This document shows, one piece after another, positions 50,537 to 59,943 of a stretch of 64,000 nt of DNA. Made by a program: the position numbers and the translations under genes. The DNA lies in NCBI GenBank assembly GCA_021845925.1, contig JAJZUW010000003.1, forward strand, positions 1 through 64,000, in the 5' to 3' direction. The notes below the pieces were generated by a model, which made no database searches, was not told the origin of the DNA, and saw only the letters and a program-made list of their open reading frames with translations. Positions within the stretch are counted from its first letter, which is position 1. Each line of letters opens with the position of its first letter. This DNA comes from Pseudomonadota bacterium (lineage in GTDB: Bacteria; Pseudomonadota; Gammaproteobacteria; Burkholderiales; Sulfuriferulaceae).

Positions 50537-50696
50537 TGCCTGAAAAACCGTCGGTTAGTGTCTGCGGGGACAGCCGACCGGGATCGGTCAGCCAGTTCGA
50601 CACTATACCGGAATTGCCGGTTGACGGACAACTGGCGCATTGGCGGGACTTCTGTCAGAATCGCCTCGTCGCAAATCTCAACCCGTGACCAGCCAG

Positions 50697-51377
50697 ATGA
50701 TCCAGCAATTGCTCCTGATTGAAGACGATCCGATGATAGGGCGCGGCCTGATGCGGGCTCTCAACGACGAAGGCATCTCTGTCGAATGGTGTCACGACGC
50801 TACCAGCGGAGAAACCGCCCTGCTGCGCGCCAGGCCGGCACTGGTTCTGCTTGACCTGGGCCTGCCAGACAAATCCGGCATGGATGTGCTGGCCACCTCG
50901 CGCAAGCGGCATCCGGACGTGCCTATCCTGATCATTACCGCACGCGACGATGTTGACGACAGGGTTGCCGGACTGGAAGCCGGCGCCGATGATTACATCA
51001 TCAAACCATTTGGCATGAAAGAACTGCTGGCTCGCATCCGCGCGGTGCTCCGGCGCATTGAACCGGCTGGCAGCCATCTGCTGACCAATGGGGAAATTTC
51101 GCTCAACACGCTGACCCATGAAGCCAGCTACCGGAACCGTTCGGTGATTCTGCCGGCACGGGAATTCTCCCTGCTGTTGTTTCTGACCAGCAATCCGGGC
51201 AAGATTTTTTCACGCGACCAGATCGAACAGCGCCTGTACGAATGGAACCGGGATGTCACCAACAACGCACTGGATGTGCTGATCTATTCGCTGCGCAAAA
51301 AGTTCGACAACGAAATCATCCGTAACGTTCGTGGGATTGGCTGGATGGTGCTCAAGCATCCTCACCAGGCCAACTGA
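50697..51377 (+). CDS. OmpR-family response regulator
   Basis: A 226-residue DNA-binding response regulator. The receiver domain has the acidic pair (D10, D11), the phospho-acceptor D53 in LVLLDLGLPD and the Lys in DDYIIKPF. The C-terminal winged helix follows (AREFSLLLFLTSNPGK, RDVTNNALDVLIYSLRKK, RNVRGIGWML-like end). It resembles the QseB/PmrA group. The start is uncertain: the ATG at 50697 and a GTG at 50685 both lack a good ribosome site. It is 11 bp upstream of its sensor kinase. Confidence 0.92.
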   Translation: MIQQLLLIEDDPMIGRGLMRALNDEGISVEWCHDATSGETALLRARPALVLLDLGLPDKSGMDVLATSRKRHPDVPILIITARDDVDDRVAGLEAGADDYIIKPFGMKELLARIRAVLRRIEPAGSHLLTNGEISLNTLTHEASYRNRSVILPAREFSLLLFLTSNPGKIFSRDQIEQRLYEWNRDVTNNALDVLIYSLRKKFDNEIIRNVRGIGWMVLKHPHQAN

Positions 51378-51388
51378 CGGAAAAGCGC

Positions 51389-52819
51389 ATGACGGTGCAA
51401 GCCAGTCCAGCCGAACCAGCCGCACAGGCAATCCGTCCGGCGCGCTCGCTCAAAGGTCAGCTGATCCTGTGGCTGGTCACGCTGCTGACCCTGATGGCCC
51501 TGCTCAGTGCAACCCTGTCGTTTTTTCTCAGTCTTGGCGAAGCCAATACCCTGATGGATCACCAGCTGGTCCACATTGCACGCAGTGTGGACGAAGGTTC
51601 GCGCCTGGCCGCCATGCGGCGACGTTTCAGCAGCGAAGACAGCCTGGAACAGCAGGAAGACTTTGTCATCCAGGTCTGGATGAATGGCCTGCCGGTGCGC
51701 ACATCAAGACCGGATTTCAATCTGCCCAAAGCCGCTCGCACCGGATTTTCCGACCAGCTCCTGCCCACCGGCAATCACGGTGATCGCTGGCGGGCCTACA
51801 CGGTGTACTACCCTGACCGGGTGGTGCAGATTTCACAGGCCGAACGTGTCCGGCTGAACATCGCCATTCACTCCGCATTGCGCGAACTGATGCCAGGTCT
51901 TCTGATGATTCCGCTGTCCTGGATCATCATCGGGCTGATCGTCAGCCGCCTGATGAAACCGGTTGAACTCATCACCCAGGCCGCTGCCAGTCGCGACATC
52001 AACAGCCTCGATCCACTGCCGGCAGAGAACATTCCAGCCGAAATATCACCATTGATCGCCGCCATCAACAGCATGGTGTTCCGCCTGTCGCAAGCCCTGT
52101 CGGCGCAACGAGCATTTCTGTCTGATGCCGCGCATGAACTGCGCACTCCCCTTGCCGCCCTGCAACTGCAGATCGACACGCTGAAAAAAAATCACGATCC
52201 GCAGGAATTCAACCTGCGTATCGAAGAAATGCAGCGCGGCATCCAGCGCGCATCCCATCTGGTTGGCCAGCTGTTGCGCATTTCCCGTTATGAAGCACAG
52301 GCCGCTCCTCCGGAACGCCAGACCATTCTGCTGAACAGCCTGCTGAAGGAAATCATCGCCGATTTCGTTCCGCTGGCCGGACTGCGCAACATTGATCTCG
52401 GCATGGTTCAGGACGACCATGGCTGCATCCAGGGCAATCCTGACGACATCCGCATCCTGCTTGGCAACCTGATCGACAATGCCATCCGTTACACGCCGGC
52501 GAATGGCCGCGTGGATGTTGCCGTGTGCGCGAGTCCGGATACGGTGACAGTGCGCATCATCGATACGGGAACCGGCATTCCCGAAGCCTTGCTGCCCAGG
52601 GTATTCGACCGGTTTTTCCGGGCTGCCGGCCAGGAAACCGAAGGCAGCGGCATCGGGCTTGCCATTGTCAAAACCATCGCTGACCGCGAATCGGCCATTC
52701 TTCAGCTGGAAAACCGCCAGGATCAGCCTGGTCTGATTGCCACCTGCCAGTTCAAAGCATGCAACTGCAATAAAATTTCATCACATTGCAACAATCCAGT
52801 CACGGCTGCCTCATTCTGA
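51389..52819 (+). CDS. Sensor histidine kinase
   Basis: A 476-residue inner-membrane kinase, partner of the upstream regulator. It has two membrane helices (about 25-48 and 168-187) enclosing a periplasmic domain of about 120 residues, then a short linker, the phospho-acceptor His249 in DAAHELRTPL, the N-box with Asn364, DTGTGIP (392-398) and GSGIGLA (419-425). The signal is unknown. An odd Cys-bearing tail of about 20 residues (KACNCNKISSHCNN) follows the usual end of the ATPase domain. The ExbB gene starts 76 bp later. Confidence 0.92.
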   Translation: MTVQASPAEPAAQAIRPARSLKGQLILWLVTLLTLMALLSATLSFFLSLGEANTLMDHQLVHIARSVDEGSRLAAMRRRFSSEDSLEQQEDFVIQVWMNGLPVRTSRPDFNLPKAARTGFSDQLLPTGNHGDRWRAYTVYYPDRVVQISQAERVRLNIAIHSALRELMPGLLMIPLSWIIIGLIVSRLMKPVELITQAAASRDINSLDPLPAENIPAEISPLIAAINSMVFRLSQALSAQRAFLSDAAHELRTPLAALQLQIDTLKKNHDPQEFNLRIEEMQRGIQRASHLVGQLLRISRYEAQAAPPERQTILLNSLLKEIIADFVPLAGLRNIDLGMVQDDHGCIQGNPDDIRILLGNLIDNAIRYTPANGRVDVAVCASPDTVTVRIIDTGTGIPEALLPRVFDRFFRAAGQETEGSGIGLAIVKTIADRESAILQLENRQDQPGLIATCQFKACNCNKISSHCNNPVTAASF

Positions 52820-52895
52820 CCCGGTAGAATTTCCCTCCAGCGAGCGGTGCCACCTCAGGACCACATTCTATTCTGTCACTTTCAGGGAAGCCAAC

Positions 52896-53564
52896 ATGGA
52901 CTTTGATCACCTCATCAATCTTGCCAACGATTCCGGTGGCGTGCTGTATGTCATGGTCGCACTGCTGCTGGTGGCGTTGACTGTCATCATCGAACGTGCA
53001 CTTTATCTGTCCAACATGCTGCACGGAGGCCAGAGCATCATTCGCGCCCTGAAAGAACAGCGCGGCAGTCTGGCCAATTTCGAACTGGCGCCCAATCTGA
53101 ACCGTCTGCCGCATGCCAGCCTGTTCGACATCATCCGCCATGATGCCAGCCGGGAAAGCCGGGACGTGATGGGCGAACATCTCGAAGAAGCCATCATGCA
53201 TGAAATCCCGCTGCTCGACCGCTCGCTGTGGGTACTGGACACCGTGGTAACCCTGGCACCGCTGATGGGACTGTTTGGCACCATCATCGGCATGTTCAAC
53301 GCGTTCCATGTCCTGGGCAGCCAGACCAGCAACCCGATCGCCATTACCGGCGGCATCGCCGAAGCGCTGATTGCAACGGCATCCGGCCTGTTCATTGCCA
53401 TGCTGGGTCTGATTGCCTTCAATGCACTGCACCAGCGCGTGCGCGTTGTGATGCACCAGCTGGAAACCATCAAGCTGATGCTGCTCAACCGCTGCGATGA
53501 AGTTGGCGCAAGCAACCAGAGTGGTGCCGCCATGAATGTCGTCCGCACGCCGGCCCGGGGTTGA
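52896..53564 (+). CDS. exbB: ExbB-type proton channel subunit
   Basis: A 222-residue MotA/TolQ/ExbB-family protein. It has three membrane helices (about 16-34, 112-131 and 157-178) and the family segment LDTVVTLAPLMGLFGTIIGMF (in part), as needed for the proton-driven motor that powers TonB. The ATG at 52896 follows AGGGAAG. ExbD and TonB genes follow within a few bases, which favours ExbB over TolQ. Confidence 0.93.
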   Translation: MDFDHLINLANDSGGVLYVMVALLLVALTVIIERALYLSNMLHGGQSIIRALKEQRGSLANFELAPNLNRLPHASLFDIIRHDASRESRDVMGEHLEEAIMHEIPLLDRSLWVLDTVVTLAPLMGLFGTIIGMFNAFHVLGSQTSNPIAITGGIAEALIATASGLFIAMLGLIAFNALHQRVRVVMHQLETIKLMLLNRCDEVGASNQSGAAMNVVRTPARG

Positions 53565-53568
53565 TGCC

Positions 53569-53961
53569 ATGCGATACCTGGAAACCCGCAAGCCCCGGAT
53601 CGAGATCATTCCGATGATCGACATCATGCTGTTCCTGCTGGTGTTCTTTGTCATGTTCACCTTGCGCATGATTCCGTCTTCCGGACACCTGACCAAGCTG
53701 CCGACCAGTTCGACCGCAGTGGTCATCCCGCCCCCCAAGCTGCTGGTGGAAATCCAGGCCGATGGCAACCTGATGGTGGAAAACCATCTAATGAGCCCTG
53801 CGCAACTGACAGCGATGCTGCTGACACGCGACAACAGCAAGACGGCCATCACCATTGCCGGCAACAAGTACATTTCCCTGCAACAGGTCATGGCCACCAT
53901 TGATGCCATCAAGAAGGGTGGTGGCACGGAAATCGGCCTGGCAGCACGCACGGACCAGTGA
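53569..53961 (+). CDS. exbD: ExbD-type proton channel subunit
   Basis: A 130-residue bitopic protein with a membrane helix (about 15-35) carrying the essential-type Asp (PMIDIMLFLL), then a periplasmic domain with a peptidoglycan- or TonB-contacting fold. It starts 4 bp after exbB and its stop overlaps the possible tonB GTG. Confidence 0.93.
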   Translation: MRYLETRKPRIEIIPMIDIMLFLLVFFVMFTLRMIPSSGHLTKLPTSSTAVVIPPPKLLVEIQADGNLMVENHLMSPAQLTAMLLTRDNSKTAITIAGNKYISLQQVMATIDAIKKGGGTEIGLAARTDQ

Positions 53962-54686
53962 TCACCATGTCCACCATCGCCCTGGATCCCGAAATCACGC
54001 CGGCCGGCAAACCAGAGGTTGGCATCGGTACGGCACGCGCCTTCGCACTGGCTCTGCTGACCGAAACCATCATCCTGATTGCCGTGGTAACGCTGCTTGC
54101 CCACAGCGAACATGAAGTCAAGCACTACACCCCGGCCACGCCGTTGACCATCGTCAACGAACCCACGCCACCCAAGCCAGTGGAAAAGCCAAAACCACCG
54201 GAACCCAAACCGATTCCCAAGCCGGTTGTTCATAAAGTGGTGATGCCAAAGCCGGTCGTCACGCCGACGCCACCCAAACCAGAACCGGTGCCAACGCCGT
54301 TGCCAAAATCGGCAACGCCCACGGCCTTCACCACACCGCCATCGCCGCCACCACCTCCGCCACAGCCGCAACCGGACCTGTCCGCCCAGCAGAAAGCGCT
54401 GGCCGACTATGCCGGACAGGTGCATGCAGCAGTGCAGGCCGCCGTGTACTATCCGCCCGCAGCCATCACCATGCATTTCAGTGGACGGACACTGGTCGAG
54501 TTTCATCTGATGAATACCAGTGTCAGCTCGATTCATGTGGTAACGTCCAGCGGTCTTGGCCTGATCGACAATGCGGCCTTGCAGGCGGTGCAAAGCGCAC
54601 AATACCCGATGCCGCCAGCCAGCCTGCGTGACAAGGACCAGACTTTCCGGGTCTGGGTCGAGCTCTCGCTGAACCACGGCAACTGA
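53958..54686 (+). CDS. tonB: TonB energy-transducing protein
   Basis: TonB spans the periplasm and transmits proton-motive energy to outer-membrane receptors. The 242-residue protein has a membrane anchor (about 27-48), a long Pro/Lys/Glu-rich linker (about 60-145) and a C-terminal TonB domain (YPPAAITMHFSGRTLVEFHL in part, with the final YPMPPASLRDKDQTFRVWV). The start is the GTG at 53958, coupled to exbD, or the ATG at 53967. No TonB-dependent receptor gene is in the window. Confidence 0.92.
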   Translation: MITMSTIALDPEITPAGKPEVGIGTARAFALALLTETIILIAVVTLLAHSEHEVKHYTPATPLTIVNEPTPPKPVEKPKPPEPKPIPKPVVHKVVMPKPVVTPTPPKPEPVPTPLPKSATPTAFTTPPSPPPPPPQPQPDLSAQQKALADYAGQVHAAVQAAVYYPPAAITMHFSGRTLVEFHLMNTSVSSIHVVTSSGLGLIDNAALQAVQSAQYPMPPASLRDKDQTFRVWVELSLNHGN

Positions 54687-54695
54687 GATCGCACA

Positions 54696-56162
54696 ATGCC
54701 TGCACTGGTTTCCCCGGCCCGAACGCCCGCGCTGGCGGGATGGCTGGGCGCAAGCTTGCTGGGCATCCTGTCTGCCCAGGCATGCGCAAACCAGGCTGAC
54801 CAGGCCTACGTCATCATGGGTCCGCAGGGCAAGGCAATCGCTCGCTGGTTGACCACAGACGCCACGTGTCCGGATATCCGCATCAATGGCCACGAGGAAC
54901 CCATGCACGAACGGGTAGCCCCCGCTGTGGTGGCGCTCCGGCCAACTGCCTCGCCTGAACAGCTGTCAAAGCCATCACGTTTCGATCTGCGCGTATGCGA
55001 GTACACACTTCCTGAACACCTGCACACAGTCAGCATTGACGGACAGACATTGCCACTACCACACGCCGACATCCGGCACATTGTGGTGATCGGCGATACC
55101 GGTTGCCGGCTGAAAGCCGGCAGTGGCAAATGGCAGGACTGCAACGATCCTGCCAGTTACCCCTTCGGCCAGATTGCCCGGTCGGCAGCCGCCTGGCATC
55201 CGGACCTGGTCATTCACGTGGGCGATTACCTGTACCGCGAAAACGCCTGTCCTGCAGACAAGGCTGGCTGCAAAGGCAGTCCGTGGGGTTATGGATCGGA
55301 TGCCTGGCAGGCAGACTTTTTCGATCCAGCCCGACCTTTACTGGCGGTGGCACCGTGGATCGTGGTTCGCGGCAATCACGAATCCTGCCAGCGCGCTGGA
55401 CAGGGCTGGTGGCGATTCCTCGATCCACACTCATTCAAAGCGGATCAAGACTGCGATCTGGCAAGCCAGGACAACATCGGCAATTTCTCGGCGGCCTACG
55501 CAGTCCCCCTCGGAGGCCATGCCCAGGTCATCGTACTGGACACCGCCGCCGCACCCAACAAGCCGATTGAACCAGCCGACACCAGATTCGCCCAATTTGC
55601 CAGGCTTTACCGGCAGATGGCCGGACTTGCCAGCCAGGCCAATGACAACATCGTGGCCAACCACCAGCCAATACTCGGATTTGCCGCGCGCAAGACGCAT
55701 CAGCACGTTGAATTGCTGCCCGGCAACCCGGTGTTGCAACAGGCTTTCGCCAGCAGGAACCCGCAACTGTTTCCAGACAATGTCCAGCTATTGCTGTCCG
55801 GACACGTACATACCTGGGAACAGGTCGGATTTGCCAACGATTACCCAAGCCAGTTTGTCACCGGCTTTTCCGGCACTCAGGAGGAAACGGTTCCGTTGCC
55901 TGCGCAACTGCCAGCCGATGCCACTCCGGCACATGGCGCAAGGGTGAATGCCTACAGCAGCTGGGCCAGCGGATTCGGTTACATGACGCTTGACCGCACG
56001 GGACCAGACAGCTGGTCCGCCGCGATCCGCAATGTCGATGGCCAGATTGTCGATACCTGCGTCATCCAGGGAAAACACTCCCGCTGTGCCGACCTGGATC
56101 CTGGCCACCCTTCCCGATCAACCAGCAATCCTGCACAAACGACGGAATCACCATCCCGATGA
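54696..56162 (+). CDS. Exported calcineurin-like metallophosphoesterase
   Basis: A 488-residue protein with a signal peptide (hydrophobic residues about 13-31). All blocks of the calcineurin-like phosphoesterase fold are present in order: GDTG (133-136), GDYLY (176-180), GNHES (226-230), NHQP (322-325) and GHVH (369-372), so a two-metal active site is intact. Several Cys residues fit periplasmic disulfides. The substrate is unknown; phosphate esters or nucleotides are possible. It follows tonB by 9 bp and overlaps the next gene by four bases, which ties it to the TonB locus. Confidence 0.88.
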   Translation: MPALVSPARTPALAGWLGASLLGILSAQACANQADQAYVIMGPQGKAIARWLTTDATCPDIRINGHEEPMHERVAPAVVALRPTASPEQLSKPSRFDLRVCEYTLPEHLHTVSIDGQTLPLPHADIRHIVVIGDTGCRLKAGSGKWQDCNDPASYPFGQIARSAAAWHPDLVIHVGDYLYRENACPADKAGCKGSPWGYGSDAWQADFFDPARPLLAVAPWIVVRGNHESCQRAGQGWWRFLDPHSFKADQDCDLASQDNIGNFSAAYAVPLGGHAQVIVLDTAAAPNKPIEPADTRFAQFARLYRQMAGLASQANDNIVANHQPILGFAARKTHQHVELLPGNPVLQQAFASRNPQLFPDNVQLLLSGHVHTWEQVGFANDYPSQFVTGFSGTQEETVPLPAQLPADATPAHGARVNAYSSWASGFGYMTLDRTGPDSWSAAIRNVDGQIVDTCVIQGKHSRCADLDPGHPSRSTSNPAQTTESPSR

Positions 56163-57157
56163 AATTGACCAGAATTCTTGCACTGGCCTTGCTGGCCACG
56201 ACCAGCACTTGTGGCCACGCCGACGAACCAGCCTATCACGTGAGTCAGATCCAGCCGCTCGACAACGGCCAGCATTGGGACTATCTCGCCTACGACGCAG
56301 ACCACCACCATCTGTTCATCGCCCACGGCGACCATGCGGATGTGTATGACACACTCAGCCATCAGCTGGTGGGTCGCATTGATCACACCAGCGGAATACA
56401 TGGCATCGCCTTCGTACCCCGTCTCGACCTGGGTTTTACCAGCAATGGCAAGCGCAATGATGTCACCGCGTTCCGCCTGTCGACGCTGAAAACCGTGACC
56501 AGCATTCCGACCGAAGGCAATCCGGATGCCATCCTGTACGATCCGGCCAGCGGCCACATCGTCACTGCCAATGGCAAAGGCCGCAGCCTGACAATCATTG
56601 ATCCGCAAAGCCTGCGCAATATCGGCAACATCCAGATGGATGCCCGACCCGAATACACCATTGCCGACGGCAAGGGCTCGTTGTTTACCAACGCAGAAGA
56701 CAAGAACCAGATCATCCAGACTGACAGCCTGCACGGCAAGGTGTTGCACCGCTACAGCATGACCGGCACTTGTGATGCACCCAGCGGACTGGCCTATGAC
56801 CCAGCAACCCGGCACCTGTTTTCGGTCTGCCAGAACCACGTCATGGTGGTCATGGATGCGCAAACCGGCAAGATCGTGCAGACATTGTCCATCGGTGATG
56901 ATCCCGATGCGGCGATTCATGACCACCAGCATCATCTGGTATTCAGCTCGAATGGCGGCAGCGGAACGCTGACTGTGATCGGCGAACGGAACGGCAGATA
57001 TGAAGTCCGCCAGACTGTCAGAACGGCTCCGGGCGCACGCACCATGGCCCTGGACGAAACCAGCGGAAAAATCTATCTGGTTACCCGCAGCAAACAAACC
57101 CCGAATGACGAAAAGGGTGCGACAGACGGGTTCGAACTGATCACTGTTTCACCCTGA
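56159..57157 (+). CDS. Exported YncE-like beta-propeller protein
   Basis: A 332-residue protein with a signal peptide (MKLTRILALALLATTSTCGHA minus the last few). Repeats such as WDYLAYDADHHHLFIAHGD, GIAFVPRLDLGFTSNG (in part), DAILYDPASGHIVTANG, GLAYDPATRHLFSVC and TMALDETSGKIYLVT are blades of a seven-bladed propeller of the YncE/40-residue YVTN type. Such proteins bind ligands or act as scaffolds; the role here is unknown. It overlaps the phosphoesterase gene by four bases, so the two are probably made together. Confidence 0.82.
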   Translation: MKLTRILALALLATTSTCGHADEPAYHVSQIQPLDNGQHWDYLAYDADHHHLFIAHGDHADVYDTLSHQLVGRIDHTSGIHGIAFVPRLDLGFTSNGKRNDVTAFRLSTLKTVTSIPTEGNPDAILYDPASGHIVTANGKGRSLTIIDPQSLRNIGNIQMDARPEYTIADGKGSLFTNAEDKNQIIQTDSLHGKVLHRYSMTGTCDAPSGLAYDPATRHLFSVCQNHVMVVMDAQTGKIVQTLSIGDDPDAAIHDHQHHLVFSSNGGSGTLTVIGERNGRYEVRQTVRTAPGARTMALDETSGKIYLVTRSKQTPNDEKGATDGFELITVSP

Positions 57158-57163
57158 AACAGG

Positions 57164-57190
57164 CTAGCAGTCAGTCCGACAGGCTGCTAG
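57164..57190. repeat. Collapsed copy of the 40.2-kb inverted-repeat element
   Basis: The 27 bases run CTAGCAG to CTGCTAG and keep the last 18 bases of the element's right end (AGTCCGACAGGCTGCTAG) plus the first 7 of its left end. The interior is gone. It lies between two convergent genes, and its terminal CTAG supplies the dgkA stop codon on the minus strand. Confidence 0.7.
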
Positions 57191-57558
57191 AAGAACAACA
57201 CCAGCAACCAGGTGACCAGGACATTGAGCAGCGCAATCAATACAGCCGCGCTGCCCATGTCCTTGGCCCGTTTGATCAGATGATGGTGTTCGAAGGAAAT
57301 CCGGTCAACAGCCGCTTCGACTGCCGAATTGAGCAGCTCGACCACCAGCACCAGCAACACGGAGCCGATCATCACGGCCCGTTCAACTGCACTATGACGC
57401 AAAAACAGCGCCAATGGGATCATGGCGAGCGCAAGCAGCATTTCCTGACGGAACGCATCCTCGTATGTCAACGCCGCTTTCAGCCCGTCTATGGAATACA
57501 GCAAGGCATTCAGGACCCGCTTCAGACCACGTTTGCCTTTGTAAGGAGACTCCTGCAC
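57187..57558 (-). CDS. dgkA: Diacylglycerol kinase
   Basis: DgkA phosphorylates diacylglycerol, recycling lipid left from periplasmic glucan or lipid A modification. The 123-residue inner-membrane protein has three helices and the family motif VVELLNSAVEAAVDRIS. The start is a GTG at 57558 with AGGGTGG upstream. The TAG stop (57187-57189) is part of the inverted-repeat remnant, but the protein has normal length. Confidence 0.95.
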   Translation of the reverse strand: MQESPYKGKRGLKRVLNALLYSIDGLKAALTYEDAFRQEMLLALAMIPLALFLRHSAVERAVMIGSVLLVLVVELLNSAVEAAVDRISFEHHHLIKRAKDMGSAAVLIALLNVLVTWLLVLFF

Positions 57559-57754
57559 GACTAACCACCCTGATGGAACAATACAAAATCATAAGGATAG
57601 CCTACTTTTCCTGCATTGACTGCAAGTTGTCACATGAAGTTTTTGTGACTATGACCAGATCATCGTGAACCCAATCCCAAAAAACGGCGATGGCATTGTC
57701 AGGAACCAAACCTGATGACGTGTCAGGGCTGGCCGGCAGGCCATTTCGGCCAGC

Positions 57755-58846
57755 TCACTCCGCTTCAATGCAATGGTGCGGATCCGGATCACGGTCAGCC
57801 TGCCACAGAATCCAGCAGCGGTTGATTTTTTTCCGGTTGTCCTTGATGTAGTACAACGCATGGTCCGCGTGCCGCAGCAGACAGGCCGGGCTGCTGTTAT
57901 CCTGCGGATAAAGCGTGATGCCAATGCTCATGCCTACGTGGACCGCTTCGCTGTCCGGCAGGACAAACGGCGCATCCACCACCTGATGGATGCGCTGGAC
58001 CGCCTGCTCCATCTGGTTCACCGATTCGATGTGTTCGAGCACCACGACAAATTCATCACCACCCAGCCGGGCGATCAGATCGGTGGTGCGAATCATCGAA
58101 CGCAGACGATACGCCAGCTCCATCAGTAACAAATCGCCCGCCGCATGACCAAAACGATCGTTCACCGGCTTGAAATCATCCAGATCCATCACACACACCG
58201 CAACGCTGGTGCCCTGGCGGGCCGAGCGATCCAGTGCTGCCGGCAGATATTCCATCAGCGCCCGCCGGTTGGGCAATCCGGTCAGCGCATCACGATTGGC
58301 CTGCTGCCGCCAGGCATCGATCATCGACTGGCGTGCCAGCCCGGCCAGCAGGAAATCGCCATACAGCATGATCAGTTCCATCTGGGCCGAGGTCGGCTGC
58401 TGTGTCGGGGCGTGCTGGAACCAGCTGACAGTGAGAACGGCAACCGGCGAGGCCTGTTCATCACTGCAAATGGGCACCACCAGGTTGGCTTTCAGCCCGA
58501 ACGCCACAAAATCGGGCATGGCATGCGGGCTGGACGGGTAGTCGGGCGTAAACAGGGGCTGGCAGGACTGCATGACGTGCCCGGCAGTTCCGGCATCCCT
58601 GCCGAACCCGGCAGCGAGGACTTCATGCTGGAAGGCCTCCGGCAGTCCATGAAAAAACCGGTAATGCAGCACGCCTTCGTCATCAGGCTGAATCAGCGCC
58701 GCGGCATCCGCGCCCAGCAGCTTGGCGCATTCGATGGCAATGGTGCGGAAAAACGCTTCAAAATTGCTTCCTGCCTGACGAATGATCTGGCGCAGTGTCG
58801 CAATATCGATAGTGACCGAATCATCCGGATTGAGTATGAATGCCAC
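57755..58846 (-). CDS. GAF-GGDEF diguanylate cyclase
   Basis: A 363-residue cytoplasmic enzyme likely to make cyclic di-GMP from two GTP. Residues about 20-175 look like a GAF-type sensor domain. The cyclase domain starts with DALTGLPNRR (186-195) and has an intact GGDEF (262-266). An RTTD at 253-256, five residues before it, is an inhibitory I-site, so product feedback is expected. No membrane segment is seen. The signal bound by GAF is unknown. Confidence 0.9.
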   Translation of the reverse strand: MAFILNPDDSVTIDIATLRQIIRQAGSNFEAFFRTIAIECAKLLGADAAALIQPDDEGVLHYRFFHGLPEAFQHEVLAAGFGRDAGTAGHVMQSCQPLFTPDYPSSPHAMPDFVAFGLKANLVVPICSDEQASPVAVLTVSWFQHAPTQQPTSAQMELIMLYGDFLLAGLARQSMIDAWRQQANRDALTGLPNRRALMEYLPAALDRSARQGTSVAVCVMDLDDFKPVNDRFGHAAGDLLLMELAYRLRSMIRTTDLIARLGGDEFVVVLEHIESVNQMEQAVQRIHQVVDAPFVLPDSEAVHVGMSIGITLYPQDNSSPACLLRHADHALYYIKDNRKKINRCWILWQADRDPDPHHCIEAE

Positions 58847-58992
58847 GCGGTATCTTTCCGCCAGCTGACGACTGGCCTGCCATATTGCTGATAATCATAT
58901 GGGCAATCTAGCGTCATTCCGGCGCAATTGCAACCAGCATGAAACAAAAACTGGCAATTTCAGAAAAACATGCTATGGCCGATGAACGCGGT

Positions 58993-59943
58993 TCATTCTG
59001 CATCCGCCCCAGTGGCGGAAGACTTGCCAGCAGAGCCATCGGAATCGGCTTCGACTGCTGGTGTCGGATGTGCGGTTTCCCGGGCAGCTTGCGCCAGCAT
59101 CGCCTCCCGACTGGCTGGGGTTTCCAGGCTGATGCGGCCAAGGATACCGTCACGGTAATCCTGCAACAGGGTCAAAGCCGCCTTTTCGGTGTCCAGTTCG
59201 CCACCGCGTTTGCGCAAACCGCGCCGCTGGGCAATGGCAAGCAGGACATCATGTCCGGACGCACTTCCCTCACGCGCACCATAACGGCGATCCAGCAGTT
59301 CGGGGTAACGCTCTCGCAGCAATTCGGCCAGAAAAATGGCCACCTCCTCGTCGATCATCGCATTGCGCCCAATCGCATGGCTGGCCGCCAGCATCAGTCC
59401 GTCGGAATCGTGGTCGATGCGCGGCCACATCATGCCTGGCGTATCGACCAGGATCATGTGATCGTTGAGCTCCAGCCGCTGCTGCTGTTTGGTAATGGCG
59501 GGCTCGTCACCCACAGCCGCAATGCGACGCTTCATCAGGGCATTGATCAACGTGGATTTACCGACATTCGGAATACCCATGATCATCATGCGCAATGGCT
59601 TGACCGGTGTTCCACGCTGTGGTGCCAGTTGCTGGCATAGCCCCGGAATGCGCGCCACGTCCGCCGCCGATTTGCAGGATAATGCCACCGCACGTATGCC
59701 TGGCTGACTGCGGTACCATTCCAGCCATGCCTTGGTGGCAACCGGATCCGCCAGATCGGCCTTGTTGAGAATTTTCAGGCACGGACGCTGGCGAAAGGCG
59801 CGCAGTTCGCCAATCATCGGATTGGTGCTGGCTTCGGGAAGCCGGGCATCAACCACCTCGACAACCACATCGGTTTTGGCCATGGTTTCTGCCGCCTTGC
59901 GGCGTGCAGAAGTCATGTGTCCCGGGAACCACTGAATGGCCAT
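58993..59943 (-). CDS. Ribosome biogenesis GTPase YlqF/RbgA
   Basis: A 316-residue circularly permuted GTPase: G4 (NKAD, 60-63) precedes G1 (GIPNVGKST, 123-131) and G3 (DTPG, 167-170). The start MAIQWFPGHMTSARR is the family N-terminus, so the ATG at 59943 is preferred to an upstream one at 59976. RbgA helps mature the 50S subunit in Bacillus; the role in proteobacteria is less certain. The C-terminus ends in a Ser/Ala/Glu-rich tail. Confidence 0.93.
   Translation of the reverse strand: MAIQWFPGHMTSARRKAAETMAKTDVVVEVVDARLPEASTNPMIGELRAFRQRPCLKILNKADLADPVATKAWLEWYRSQPGIRAVALSCKSAADVARIPGLCQQLAPQRGTPVKPLRMMIMGIPNVGKSTLINALMKRRIAAVGDEPAITKQQQRLELNDHMILVDTPGMMWPRIDHDSDGLMLAASHAIGRNAMIDEEVAIFLAELLRERYPELLDRRYGAREGSASGHDVLLAIAQRRGLRKRGGELDTEKAALTLLQDYRDGILGRISLETPASREAMLAQAARETAHPTPAVEADSDGSAGKSSATGADAE

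Noticed and set aside
52800-54908. A 702-codon minus-strand open frame
   Set aside because: It lies antisense to exbB, exbD and tonB, is composed of Gly/Arg/His-rich shadow sequence and has no family match; the plus-strand genes are clear.
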